Shown here piece after piece: positions 18,063-27,408 of a stretch of 53,360 bases of DNA. The translations under genes and the position numbers were made by a program. The stretch comes from Candidatus Cloacimonadota bacterium (GTDB lineage Bacteria > Cloacimonadota > Cloacimonadia > Cloacimonadales > Cloacimonadaceae), in NCBI GenBank assembly GCA_020532545.1, contig JAJBAW010000017.1:1-53360 (forward strand), written 5' to 3'. Within the stretch, counting starts at the first letter, position 1, and each line of letters begins with the position of its first letter. Under the pieces are notes generated by a model. The model made no database searches and was not told the DNA's origin. It worked only from the letters and a program-made list of their open reading frames with translations.

Positions 18063-20339
18063 ATGCACCTAAGCGAAAACGCGCAAATAGTGCTACAAAG
18101 GCGCTACTACCGAAAAGACGAAGAAGGTAATTTTATTGAAGATTGGGCGGCTTTGGTGGACCGGGTTGCGAGCAATATCGCCGGTGGCGACAAAGCCTTG
18201 TATGAGAAGTTCCACACGCTTTTGGATAGCGGAGATTTCTTACCGAATTCCCCCACCTTGATGAATGCCGGGGCGGATTTGCAACAGCTTTCTGCCTGTT
18301 TTGTGCTGCCCATTGAGGATAGCATGGAAAGCATCTTTGAGACCGTGAAGAACGCGGCTTTGATCCATAAAAGCGGTGGTGGTACCGGCTTTTCCTTCAG
18401 CAGACTCCGGGAGTCCAATGCCCGGGTACGCTCCACCAATGGTGTATCCAGCGGACCGATCTCCTTTATGAAGGTCTTCAATTCCGCTACCGATGCTGTG
18501 AAACAGGGCGGAACCCGTCGTGGCGCCAATATGGCTATCCTGAATGTAGATCATCCTCAGATCATGGATTTTATCACCTGTAAAAAGGACCCTCAAGAGC
18601 TGACCAATTTCAATATCAGCGTAGGTCTTACCGAGACTTTCATGCGCGCCGTGGCTGAGGATAAAGAGTACAATCTTATCTCACCGAATACCGGCAAAAT
18701 AGCCGGACAGCTACCTGCCGGGAAAGTCTTTGACCTCATGGTGGAAATGGCTCACAAGAATGGAGAGCCCGGCATGGTCTTTTTGGATAGGATCAACCAG
18801 GTCAATCCCACGCCGGCTTTGGGCAATATCGAATCCACCAATCCCTGTGGTGAGCAGCCTTTGCTCCCCAATGAGTCCTGTAATCTGGGTTCTATAAATC
18901 TAGCTGCCATGGCCGTTGAAGACGACCTTAATTGGGTGCGCTTGCGAGAAGTAGTGCGAGACAGCGTGGACTTTTTGGACTGCGTGATCGACCGCTCCAA
19001 ATACCCCTTGGAGACTATTGCCGAAATGTCCAGATCAAACCGTAAAATCGGCCTTGGCGTGATGGGCTGGGCAGATCTGCTGTATCAGCTTAAGATACCT
19101 TATATGAGCCAGGAAGCAGTAGATTTGGCAGAGCATGTGATGGAAAGCATCGATTTTGAAGCCAAGACCAGAAGCATGGAACTGGCTATGGAAAAAGGCA
19201 GTTTCCCGAATTTTCCTGAGAGCATCTACGCTAATGGCGAACTGAATCGGGAAGGAAAGTATTGCGATTGGGCAAAACTGGCCCGGGATATTCAGCAAAA
19301 CGGCATCCGTAATGCTACGCTTACCACTATCGCGCCTACCGGAACCATCAGCATGATCGCGGATACATCCAGCGGGGTGGAACCTCAGTTCTCCCTGGTT
19401 TATGTGAAAAAAGTGATGGACAACGATAAACTGCTTTATATCAACAAATGGTTTGAAGCGGCTTTGGAAGAATGGAATCTCTTGACCCAAGAGCTTTTGG
19501 AAGAAGTGGGCCAAAGCGGCTCGGTAGCTCATATCACAGAGATGCCGGGTGAGTTGCAGGAGATCTTCCAGACTGCGCACGACATTAATCCCAATTGGCA
19601 TATCCGCATGCAGGCGGCTTTTCAGAAGTACACCGATAATGCGGTAAGCAAGACCATCAATTTCCCCAATAGCGCTACGATCGAAGACATTCGAGAAGCG
19701 TATTTATTGGCTTATAAGCTTGGTTGCAAAGGCGTCACCGTATATCGCGATGGCAGCCGGGACAATCAGGTTCTTTCCGTGGGATCGGGTACTTCGCATA
19801 AGAGCCCAGATGCTGCAGATAAAGGCTCTGATGATCGTAAGGTCGCCCCCAGACAGAGGCCGGAAGTCACCCATGGCATCACCCAAAGGCTGGAAACCGG
19901 CTGTGGGCACATGTATGTGACCATCAATAAAGACACCCAGGGCGCCTGTGAAGTCTTTGTGCAGATGGGCAAGGTGGGCGGTTGTGCTTCTGCACAGCTC
20001 GAAGCCATAGCACGTCTCTCCTCTTTGGCGCTGAGATCCAGGATCAAGATTGAAGCCATCATCCGTCAGCTCAAGGGCATCCGTTGTCAATCCCCAATGT
20101 GGCACAAGGGTAAGATGATTACCTCTTGCGGCGATGCTGTGGGCCAGGCCCTGGAGAATTTTCTCAGTATGAACGTCGATGGCGAACTCACATCCATCCA
20201 CATCAGAGCAGAGCAAAGTGCAGCTCCTGCGGAACACACTCCCAGAGCTCAGGTTGCCACCTGTCCGGATTGCGGTTCGGGAATCGAACATGTGGAAGGA
20301 TGTCTCAAATGTCCATCTTGCGGATGGTCAAAATGTTAA
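18063..20339 (+). CDS. nrdJ: Adenosylcobalamin-dependent (class II) ribonucleoside-diphosphate reductase
   Basis: Reduces ribonucleotides without oxygen. The 758-residue product has the class II barrel with SGGGTGFSFSRLR, the active-site loop NPCGEQPLLPNESCNLGS (Asn260, Cys262, Glu264) and TIAPTGTISMIADTSSG. The C-terminal extension includes the TSCG-like redox part and a zinc ribbon (CPDCGSGIEHVEGCLKCPSC). No cobalamin riboswitch is visible because only 8 nt separate it from kce; its ribosome site lies over the kce stop codon. Confidence 0.94.
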   Translation: MHLSENAQIVLQRRYYRKDEEGNFIEDWAALVDRVASNIAGGDKALYEKFHTLLDSGDFLPNSPTLMNAGADLQQLSACFVLPIEDSMESIFETVKNAALIHKSGGGTGFSFSRLRESNARVRSTNGVSSGPISFMKVFNSATDAVKQGGTRRGANMAILNVDHPQIMDFITCKKDPQELTNFNISVGLTETFMRAVAEDKEYNLISPNTGKIAGQLPAGKVFDLMVEMAHKNGEPGMVFLDRINQVNPTPALGNIESTNPCGEQPLLPNESCNLGSINLAAMAVEDDLNWVRLREVVRDSVDFLDCVIDRSKYPLETIAEMSRSNRKIGLGVMGWADLLYQLKIPYMSQEAVDLAEHVMESIDFEAKTRSMELAMEKGSFPNFPESIYANGELNREGKYCDWAKLARDIQQNGIRNATLTTIAPTGTISMIADTSSGVEPQFSLVYVKKVMDNDKLLYINKWFEAALEEWNLLTQELLEEVGQSGSVAHITEMPGELQEIFQTAHDINPNWHIRMQAAFQKYTDNAVSKTINFPNSATIEDIREAYLLAYKLGCKGVTVYRDGSRDNQVLSVGSGTSHKSPDAADKGSDDRKVAPRQRPEVTHGITQRLETGCGHMYVTINKDTQGACEVFVQMGKVGGCASAQLEAIARLSSLALRSRIKIEAIIRQLKGIRCQSPMWHKGKMITSCGDAVGQALENFLSMNVDGELTSIHIRAEQSAAPAEHTPRAQVATCPDCGSGIEHVEGCLKCPSCGWSKC

Positions 20340-20348
20340 GGAGTAGCA

Positions 20349-21137
20349 ATGCGTTGTAAGAAATGCAATACCCATCTGGGCAGCCACGATCTGTGGTGTA
20401 TGTCCTGTGGGGTTCAAAGCCCAGTGGTAAAGACTGATCTGGCGGCCTTAAGAAGCCTGAAGAACACACGTAAAGAACTGAAGGGCAAGACCTCTTCCAT
20501 GGTTCCCGCGATGGGCTTCAGCATCATCCTGGGAGTCATCCCGATTGCCATTCTAATCTGGATATTTGCAAGTTTTATCAATAACGAGAGCAATACCATC
20601 GGTAAACTTATGATAAACCTATCTCTGAAGTCAGTACTGATAAGCCTCTTTGTGCCAATGCTATTGCTGCCTTTTAGCTTGATCAGCAATCAACGGGATT
20701 ACTCCCTTAAATTGAAGGATCTGCTGCTGAATATGAAGCATTATCCCAAGTACCTGCTTTTTGCTCTGATCAATGCGGTCGTACTGATGGTCCTTTATCT
20801 GGTCTGCTTTGGTTTCCCTGGCTTTGCCAGCGATCCCATTTTGAGATTGGTCTGGATCGTCCTGATCAATTACTGGCTGGCTATCGCGCTGCCGGCTGTG
20901 GTGGTGATGGAGATCAAACAAGTCAATCCGCTCAAGGCTCTAAAGCTCAGCTATCAGCATTTTACGGACGTACGCTGGAATATTTACCTGCTGGCCTTGC
21001 TAATGGTTATTTTCAATGGTCTCGCCTTTGCGCTTGCCATCTTCCCCCTGCTCTTCACTTTGCCTGTCATGTATTTTTCCTTCCGGGATTACGTCTTAAA
21101 ACTGGAAGAATACGAACTCTTGGAATACAGGCTCTAA
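20349..21137 (+). CDS. Zinc-ribbon membrane protein of unknown function
   Basis: The 262-residue product starts with a short zinc ribbon (CKKCNTHLGSHDLWCMSCG) and a basic linker (residues ~35-48). About five to six membrane segments follow (near 55-77, 95-115, 135-158, 165-190 and 215-245). The start follows AAGGAG. It sits between nrdJ and apbE with 9- and 3-nt gaps. No named family recognised; the ribbon is likely on the cytoplasmic side. Confidence 0.75.
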   Translation: MRCKKCNTHLGSHDLWCMSCGVQSPVVKTDLAALRSLKNTRKELKGKTSSMVPAMGFSIILGVIPIAILIWIFASFINNESNTIGKLMINLSLKSVLISLFVPMLLLPFSLISNQRDYSLKLKDLLLNMKHYPKYLLFALINAVVLMVLYLVCFGFPGFASDPILRLVWIVLINYWLAIALPAVVVMEIKQVNPLKALKLSYQHFTDVRWNIYLLALLMVIFNGLAFALAIFPLLFTLPVMYFSFRDYVLKLEEYELLEYRL

Positions 21138-21140
21138 ACT

Positions 21141-22142
21141 ATGAACCGCAAAGAGATCTTTTCCCTGATCATCCTGATCGTGGTGGTATCCTACGGTGCT
21201 TACAAATACTTCACCCGCGAGTACACCGAAATTCGCAGCAAATACATCCTGGATACCATCGTAGAAATCTCAGCCACTTCAAAATCCAAGAATGTGAGCT
21301 CTGAGATCGAGAGGACATTCAACCTGATCCATGACCTAGAAGGCAAATTCAATGAATACAATGCCGAAAGTATGCTTGCGAAGATCAATAGCAGCGAGGA
21401 AGAGCATTTTGAGATGGATCCTGACCTGTATGAACTGCTGGTAATTGCAGACAGTCTTTGGCAGATGACGGAGGGCGCTTTTGATCCCACCATCAAGCCA
21501 GTCTGGGATCTGTGGAATTTCGGCGCAGAAGAGCCCGTCATCCCGGATTCTCTGCTCATTTTAGCTGAACTTGAGATAGTAGATTTCAGCCGCATCAAAT
21601 ATGATAAAGAACAGCTTTACAAACCTCGAGGCATGCAAATCACCTTCGGAGCCATTGCCAAGGGCTACATCCTGGATAAAGCTCGGGACTATATGAAAGA
21701 GCGGCATCTCTTAAAAGGCTTTATAAACAGCCGCAGCTCCATGACCTTCTTTGGTTACAAGATCAGTCCTCTGGTCTATATCCAGCATCCCAGAAAGGAT
21801 GATAACAGCATTGCCAGCTTTAGGGTGAATAACCTCAGCATTGGTACCAGCGGAGATTATCAGCAATATTTTGAACTGGATGGCGAGCGCTATCACCATA
21901 TTCTGAATGCCCATACCGGAATGCCCGTGCCCAATATCTTTTCGGTAACCGTGGTCTCTGATAAAGCAGCTTGGGCAGATGGACTCTGCACAGCGCTATT
22001 TACCATGGATCCCCAAGAGGCTTTGGAAAAAGTTCGGGCGATGCCAAATACAAATACCGTAATCTATTACAGCCAGGATGATGCCATCTTCTCTCTAAAG
22101 ACAGAAGGCATGAAGAGCCTGCATTTTAACGAGAATCTATGA
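21141..22142 (+). CDS. apbE: FAD:protein FMN transferase (ApbE family)
   Basis: Links FMN to threonine in redox proteins such as Rnf/Nqr subunits. The 333-residue product has an N-terminal membrane anchor (residues 6-22, no lipobox Cys). ApbE landmarks are present: GAFDPTIKPVWDLW, FGAIAKGYILDKA, GTSGDYQQYFE, HHILNAHTGMPV and SDKAAWADGLCTALF. The usual Gly-rich NxGG loop reads INSRSSMTFFG here, a departure that could change FAD binding. The last four bases overlap folE2 (ATGA). Confidence 0.88.
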   Translation: MNRKEIFSLIILIVVVSYGAYKYFTREYTEIRSKYILDTIVEISATSKSKNVSSEIERTFNLIHDLEGKFNEYNAESMLAKINSSEEEHFEMDPDLYELLVIADSLWQMTEGAFDPTIKPVWDLWNFGAEEPVIPDSLLILAELEIVDFSRIKYDKEQLYKPRGMQITFGAIAKGYILDKARDYMKERHLLKGFINSRSSMTFFGYKISPLVYIQHPRKDDNSIASFRVNNLSIGTSGDYQQYFELDGERYHHILNAHTGMPVPNIFSVTVVSDKAAWADGLCTALFTMDPQEALEKVRAMPNTNTVIYYSQDDAIFSLKTEGMKSLHFNENL

Positions 22143-22915
22143 AAATACCAGACTTACAAAGTCAAAATGATACCCGCAATACAGTGATCGACAAGGTAGG
22201 CATCAAAGGCCTGCGCTACCCTATCGTGGTGGAAGATCGTGCCAATGAAACCCAGCACACGGTGGCGGATCTGAATATCTATGTAGAGCTCCCGCATCAC
22301 ATGCGCGGCACGCACATGAGCCGTTTCGTGGAGATCCTGCACCACTATCATCAGGAAGCCCTTATCGGCAATCTGGAGCCCTTCCTTAGAAAGCTCAAGG
22401 CCTCCCTCAAAGCCGAGGCAGCTTATATAGATATCGCCTTTCCTTACTTTTTGACCAAAACCGCTCCAGTTTCCAAAATAGCCTCGATTCTGGCTTACGA
22501 TTGCGTATTCAGCGCTTCTTTGAAGGATGAATTTGATCTTTGGATCGGAGTCATCGTACCCGTCACCACGCTCTGCCCCTGCTCCAAGGAGATTTCTGAG
22601 GCCGGAGCCCACAACCAACGCAGCAAAATCACCATCAAAGTGAACTACACAGGCTTTGTCTGGTTGGAAGAGCTCATCGAGCTGGCCGAGGCCACCGCTT
22701 CTTGCGAGATATATTCTCTGCTCAAACGTGTGGACGAGAAGTACGTCACCGAAAAGGCTTACAATAATCCCAAATTTGTCGAAGACATCGTGCGTGAGAT
22801 CACTCTAAAACTGGAGAGTGATGAGCGGATTACCGGCTTCTTTGTGGAATCCGAAAACGCTGAATCCATACATTTACACAATGCCTATGCCATGATCTCG
22901 CGCCCTGTTAAATGA
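22139..22915 (+). CDS. folE2: GTP cyclohydrolase IB (FolE2)
   Basis: Converts GTP to 7,8-dihydroneopterin triphosphate at the start of folate or queuosine-type synthesis. The 258-residue product has RGTHMSRFVE and the metal/active-site TTLCPCSKEISEAGAHNQR (Cys146, Cys148). It overlaps both neighbours by ATGA junctions. FolE2 is the form that can use metals other than zinc. folA lies at 31036-31506 on the other strand, so both ends of folate cofactor synthesis are represented. Confidence 0.93.
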   Translation: MKIPDLQSQNDTRNTVIDKVGIKGLRYPIVVEDRANETQHTVADLNIYVELPHHMRGTHMSRFVEILHHYHQEALIGNLEPFLRKLKASLKAEAAYIDIAFPYFLTKTAPVSKIASILAYDCVFSASLKDEFDLWIGVIVPVTTLCPCSKEISEAGAHNQRSKITIKVNYTGFVWLEELIELAEATASCEIYSLLKRVDEKYVTEKAYNNPKFVEDIVREITLKLESDERITGFFVESENAESIHLHNAYAMISRPVK

Positions 22916-25521
22916 AGATCAGCGATAAACGGTCTTTGGCGCTGAAGCAGCATTTTGCGCCCAATTCCTTGAAACTACTCTATGCTGAGGATTCCTCCAA
23001 TCCCTTGATCTGTTTGCAGCTATACATCCGCACCGGCTCTGTTCAGGAAGAGAAAAGCGAACATGGCTACGCCCATTTTCTCGAACACCTTAGCTTCAAA
23101 TCCACAAACAAGTATCCCGATAACGCCCTTAGCCGCAAAGCCTCTGAGATCGGTGCGATGCTCAATGCCTATACGGATTATGACGCCACTTGTTACTATC
23201 TGATTCTGCCTTCAGAGCATCTGGAGACAGGGATGGAGCTCTTGGCGCAGATGGCTTTTCAGGCAGATTTTGATGCTGAGGATGTAAAGACTGAGAAAAA
23301 CATTATTATCGAGGAAATCTACCAATATGAAGCCGAACCGGAGATGGATTTTATCGAATACATCCAGACTCACTATTTTGGAGACAACCCTTTGGGGCGC
23401 CCGGTTCTGGGTAATGTAAAGTCTGTCCGAGCCGCTTCACTGCGCAAATTGAGAGCTTTTTACAAAAAACACTATCATGCCGGCAATGCCTTCGTGGTCG
23501 CCACTGGTGATTTTGACGAAGATAAGCTGAAGTCCCTGTTCGATGCTCAGTTCAAAGACTGGCAAGAGCAAACCCCGCAAAGGATCAATGCCGCACCAGA
23601 TCTCCCCCACTCCTGGCGCGTATTCAGCCGCACAAAAAACGGACAGGAATACCTTGCCATTGCGCTGCCGGAGCTCAATGAAAGCCATCCGGACAGCGAG
23701 GCCTTGCACATCGCAATCCGCCATCTGGCAATTGGTAAATCTTCTGTATTGCACCGGGCTCTGGTGGAGAAAGAAAAGCTCTGTTCTTCGGTAAGAGTTT
23801 CCTCCCTGGCCGGACTGCTTCCCGGTGCCAGTGTGATCCTCTTCTCGCCCAGCAAAAAAGGGCAGGAAGCCAGGATCATGAAGATATTCTTCAAAGCCTG
23901 GGCAGAACTGCTTAAGTTTGGAGTGCCCACCGAGGACGCTGAACTCATCAAGCAGGATATCATTCACAATTGGATTTATAGTTTTGACGGAGTGGAACAC
24001 ACTGCCAATCTCATTGCTGCCGAAGAGTTTAATGGTGATCTCAGTCGCGTCTCAAATTACGGGGCTTATATCGAATCCATTACAGATCAGGAAATCCTCT
24101 CTGCAGCGCGAAGATTTTGGCAGGCCCAGCATCTGGCCTTCTTCCAGCAATCCAAACAGCCTCTTAGCCCCGCTCTGCACAAAGCTTTGGAAGCCGGACG
24201 CAGCCAAATCCTGCCTCTGGCAGATGAACACAGTACTCATCCTTATCAAGATAGCCCACAGGCTATTAGCCCGGAAATCTTGCAAAGCAAAGCCCGTACT
24301 CCCGGGTATCATACCTACAGGCTCCCCAATGGTCTGAAATTCATTTATAATTATTTGCCTGGTAAGGAGATCTGCGGATACGCCTTATCCAGCCCACTCT
24401 CGCAGCTCACAGAAAATAAGGTGGGCACGAATTATTTTAGCACAACGCTGATGCTCTATGGCACCCAGAAGCACAGCCACGATGAGATCATGCGTTTTTC
24501 GCGACAGCACGGTTTTAATATCCGGGTGATCCATCATCTGGATAGCACGATCTTTCGCGGAAAGTGCAGTATTGCCGATCTACCCTCTGTACTGGATTTG
24601 CTCAGCGAGATCGTCCATGAGCCTTTGTTTGACAAAGCCTATCTGGGTATGCTGAAAAGCGCCTCTGCCGATAGTATCCGCCGTGAGCGTGATTATCCCA
24701 TCAGCATGGCTTACAAAGCCTGGTTCAGACAGCTCTTTGGCAAAGACAACAATCTCTACAGCCCCAATGGAGATCTTTCTGATATCGCTGCCATTAAGTT
24801 AGAGGATTGCGAAAGCTGGCACGAAAGCTGGAGTTTGGGAGAGGATTTTGCCCTCGCCATTGTGGGTTCGCTGGAGCCTAAGGAAGTCTATGACCTGGCA
24901 GAAAAGTATTTTGGCCAGGGTGCTGGCGACAAGCGCATCCCGCCCACCACTTTGAAATATGAACACCGTCCCGCTTCTTCCCGTCGGGTTTATCAGAAAT
25001 TGGATCAATCCATCATCCATATCGGCGGCATCGGCTGTCCGGCCTCCAGACGCAGCGACAATTCCGCTTTCCACGTGCTGGCTCACATCATGGGTGGCGA
25101 TCTTTCCTCCCGCATGTATGACATTCTGCGCGAACGCTTTGGCTTTGCCTATCAGACCGGCTTTGATTTCTATTCCATCCAGGATCTGGGCTTTTGGTAT
25201 GCCTATGCTTTTTGCGATCCCAAGCTGTATCTGAACTGTCTCAACAGTATGCGCGAAATTCTGGCAGATCTTTTAAGAAACGGTATCACCCAAAAAGAGC
25301 TGGATACAGCCAAGAACTTTCTGATCGTGATGTCACGCTTTGACAATGAAAGTGCATCTTTTAAAGCAGCCACGCTCGCGAACCTGATTTCGCTGAATTA
25401 TGATCTGGATTTTTATCTGGATGTGGAAAAGCGCATCGCCAATACCAATATGGCGCAGATTCATGAGCTGGTTCAGCTCTATCTAAACCCGGAAAATCAA
25501 ACCAGCTTTGTGATGGTATAG
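22912..25521 (+). CDS. M16-family zinc peptidase (two-domain)
   Basis: The 869-residue product has the inverted zinc motif HFLEH (His55, Glu58, His59) and the distal acidic helix EKNIIIEEIYQYE (~120-135) in the first half. A second M16 fold follows from ~460 (TYRLPNGLKFIYN) without the zinc motif, as in insulinase/pitrilysin-type enzymes. No signal peptide is seen, so it is probably cytoplasmic. ATGA overlap with folE2 couples translation. Some M16 enzymes of this length degrade peptides, which suits an amino-acid fermenter; PqqL-type or processing roles are alternatives. Confidence 0.88.
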   Translation: MKISDKRSLALKQHFAPNSLKLLYAEDSSNPLICLQLYIRTGSVQEEKSEHGYAHFLEHLSFKSTNKYPDNALSRKASEIGAMLNAYTDYDATCYYLILPSEHLETGMELLAQMAFQADFDAEDVKTEKNIIIEEIYQYEAEPEMDFIEYIQTHYFGDNPLGRPVLGNVKSVRAASLRKLRAFYKKHYHAGNAFVVATGDFDEDKLKSLFDAQFKDWQEQTPQRINAAPDLPHSWRVFSRTKNGQEYLAIALPELNESHPDSEALHIAIRHLAIGKSSVLHRALVEKEKLCSSVRVSSLAGLLPGASVILFSPSKKGQEARIMKIFFKAWAELLKFGVPTEDAELIKQDIIHNWIYSFDGVEHTANLIAAEEFNGDLSRVSNYGAYIESITDQEILSAARRFWQAQHLAFFQQSKQPLSPALHKALEAGRSQILPLADEHSTHPYQDSPQAISPEILQSKARTPGYHTYRLPNGLKFIYNYLPGKEICGYALSSPLSQLTENKVGTNYFSTTLMLYGTQKHSHDEIMRFSRQHGFNIRVIHHLDSTIFRGKCSIADLPSVLDLLSEIVHEPLFDKAYLGMLKSASADSIRRERDYPISMAYKAWFRQLFGKDNNLYSPNGDLSDIAAIKLEDCESWHESWSLGEDFALAIVGSLEPKEVYDLAEKYFGQGAGDKRIPPTTLKYEHRPASSRRVYQKLDQSIIHIGGIGCPASRRSDNSAFHVLAHIMGGDLSSRMYDILRERFGFAYQTGFDFYSIQDLGFWYAYAFCDPKLYLNCLNSMREILADLLRNGITQKELDTAKNFLIVMSRFDNESASFKAATLANLISLNYDLDFYLDVEKRIANTNMAQIHELVQLYLNPENQTSFVMV

Positions 25522-25527
25522 TATAGT

Positions 25528-26289
25528 ATGAAAACCCTCGGCATAGACATCGGCTCCCGCAATACCAAGATCGTGATCTTTGATCATGATAAGTGCAAAA
25601 TAGTTTTTAGTGCCTGGCAAGCTACTCAGATTTCGGCAACCGGAGCTGTGGATGAGCTTTTACAAAAAGCCCAGGAAGCTGGGGCTGCAGTAGACATAGT
25701 GGTTTCCTGTGTAACCGGCTATGGCAGAAAGATGTACACTCAGGCAGATATCATCAAAAGCGAGATTAGTTGCCATGCCGCTGCTTGCTACCAGCTCTTC
25801 CCCATGGCCAGGACTGTGATCGATATCGGCGGCCAGGATTCCAAAATCATCACTTTGAATGCTGATGGCAGCGTTAAAGACTTTGTGATGAACGATAAAT
25901 GCGCGGCTGGCACAGGCAGGTTTCTGGAAATGACCGCTATGCGTCTGGAATGCGATCTGGATGAACTCTCGCGTCTGGCCTCACAGTCTGATCTTGAAAT
26001 ACCCCTAAGCTCTACCTGCGTGGTCTTTGCCGAAACCGAGATCATCGGCCTGCTAGCAACCGGAAACACAGTGGCCAATATCGCCAGAGCGGTGAATATG
26101 AGCATCGCCCGCCGGATCTATACGCAGATGGCACCTCTGATCTGTGAGCCTCCCATAGTCTTTACCGGTGGTGTGGCCCAGGGTGCAGATCTTGCCCTGT
26201 GTATAGGCAAAATGCTAAAGACAGAGCTGCTTATTCCTCCAGACCCCGAAATTACCGGTGCCTTGGGTGCCGCACTGCTGGCCAAATGA
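25528..26289 (+). CDS. Acyl-CoA dehydratase activase (BadF/BadG/BcrA/BcrD family)
   Basis: The 253-residue ATPase matches the activator (HgdC-type) of 2-hydroxyacyl-CoA dehydratases, which injects one electron by ATP hydrolysis. It shows the ASKHA nucleotide loops GIDIGSRNTKIV and DIGGQDSKII. The two cysteines that bridge the [4Fe-4S] cluster across the dimer lie in KCAAGTGRF and STCVVFAETE. The dehydratase subunits are not nearby, so it may serve a component encoded elsewhere. It is spaced 6 nt from the M16 gene without a strong ribosome site. Benzoyl-CoA reductase subunits are similar but less likely for a stand-alone short protein. Confidence 0.88.
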   Translation: MKTLGIDIGSRNTKIVIFDHDKCKIVFSAWQATQISATGAVDELLQKAQEAGAAVDIVVSCVTGYGRKMYTQADIIKSEISCHAAACYQLFPMARTVIDIGGQDSKIITLNADGSVKDFVMNDKCAAGTGRFLEMTAMRLECDLDELSRLASQSDLEIPLSSTCVVFAETEIIGLLATGNTVANIARAVNMSIARRIYTQMAPLICEPPIVFTGGVAQGADLALCIGKMLKTELLIPPDPEITGALGAALLAK

Positions 26290-27035
26290 AATACGATTTT
26301 CACCTGCATACCCAGTACAGTTTCGATAGCAGAATGACGGGAGACGAGCTGCTGCAAAAGGCGGTCGATCTGCAGTATGACGAGATCGCCATTACTGAAC
26401 ATCTGGACCTTTTGCCCCAGGAACTCAGCATCTATGGCTTGCCATCGCTCAGCAAGTATCAGGCCTATATCAAAGCCCTGCAAGATAAATACCCCCAAGT
26501 CAAGTTGCATAAAGGCATCGAGATCGGAGATTATCACCAGGTACGGGATTTTGCCCAGAACCTGATCGCTGCTTTTGACTTTTTCCCCATCCTGGGCTCA
26601 GTCCACTTTGTTTCCGAACACTTGAACGTAGCCATCCCCCTCAAAAAGCCTCTCAGTCCTAAAGAGGTGGAAGAATACTATCTGCACAATCTCAAGCTGG
26701 CGAGCACTTGCGAGATAGATGTTCTGGCGCACCTGGGTGTGTATAAGAGATACTACGAAAATGCTCCAGATGAGAGCTCTGCACTTCCCATCCTCAAAGA
26801 TATCTTCCAGGTGATCATCGAGCGCGGCATCGCCCTGGAAATCAATCTGAGCAGCTTGCGCAAACCCTATCAGGAAGTGATCCCGGAACCGCTATATCTC
26901 CAAATGTATCGAGACCTGGGTGGCAGCCTCTTTTCCCTGGGCTCAGACGCCCATGTTTTGGAGGGCTTTGGCGATGCGCATATTATAGCGGAAAGGTTGG
27001 GCATAGAGTCCATTGCTCCCCGGCGCAGAAGATAG
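26286..27035 (+). CDS. PHP-domain phosphatase, histidinol-phosphatase type
   Basis: The 249-residue product starts MKYDFHLHTQYSFDS, the first metal-binding motif of PHP phosphoesterases, and continues with ITEHLDL, GSVHFV, DVLAHLGVYK and SLGSDAH. This set fits HisK-type histidinol phosphatases. The ATG at 26286 overlaps the activase stop (ATGA); a longer upstream frame is out of place because it reads through the activase gene. No other his genes are close, so another phosphate ester is possible. It closes the plus-strand run. Confidence 0.82.
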   Translation: MKYDFHLHTQYSFDSRMTGDELLQKAVDLQYDEIAITEHLDLLPQELSIYGLPSLSKYQAYIKALQDKYPQVKLHKGIEIGDYHQVRDFAQNLIAAFDFFPILGSVHFVSEHLNVAIPLKKPLSPKEVEEYYLHNLKLASTCEIDVLAHLGVYKRYYENAPDESSALPILKDIFQVIIERGIALEINLSSLRKPYQEVIPEPLYLQMYRDLGGSLFSLGSDAHVLEGFGDAHIIAERLGIESIAPRRRR

Positions 27036-27408
27036 CTTTAAATAATAATTATCATTGCAGAGCTAAAATCTTCCTTGAAAGACTCCAGGCAGGGGTTTTA
27101 ATCCCTGCGCCATAAGCTTTTATCTACTCAAGACTCCTTCCCTGCCTTTGAAGGCAGGGCACCCGCAGCTCCATTTCCTATTTCATAAATTATCTCGATT
27201 TGCCTGCAATCATGAATCCCTCAAACACGGCCCCAAGCGCCAACTCCAAGCAATTCATAAACAGATCGAACACTTCCCTTTACAAATGTCCCAACTCCAG
27301 GGACGCGCGGACGCCCACAAGCCAGCAAGTCACATGTAGTACAAGGCCACAGCCCTTCAAAAAAGGGACAACAAAAGATGCCAGCCCTTTATGTACCGGC
27401 GGGCATCA
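27036..27408. other. Convergent intergenic region
   Basis: This lies between the plus-strand operon end and the minus-strand secreted gene. It contains element copy A (27061-27174); the rest shows no credible gene. Short frames at 27148-27412 have no ribosome site. The two hairpins of the element may end transcription from one or both sides, although no T-run follows them. Confidence 0.6.
27061..27174 (+). repeat. Two-hairpin intergenic element, copy A
   Basis: Copy B is at 29353-29466 in inverted orientation. Shared blocks are ATCTTCCTTGAAAGA (27068-27082), a first hairpin, the stretch TCAAGACTCCTTCC, a second hairpin, and CCGCAGCTCCAT. Hairpin 1 is GCAGGGGTT-TT-AATCCCTGC (27089-27108). Hairpin 2 is CCCTGCCT-TTGA-AGGCAGGG (27140-27159). 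The 47-nt block 27128-27174 differs from copy B at seven positions, four of which form two compensatory pair changes. Confidence 0.82.
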
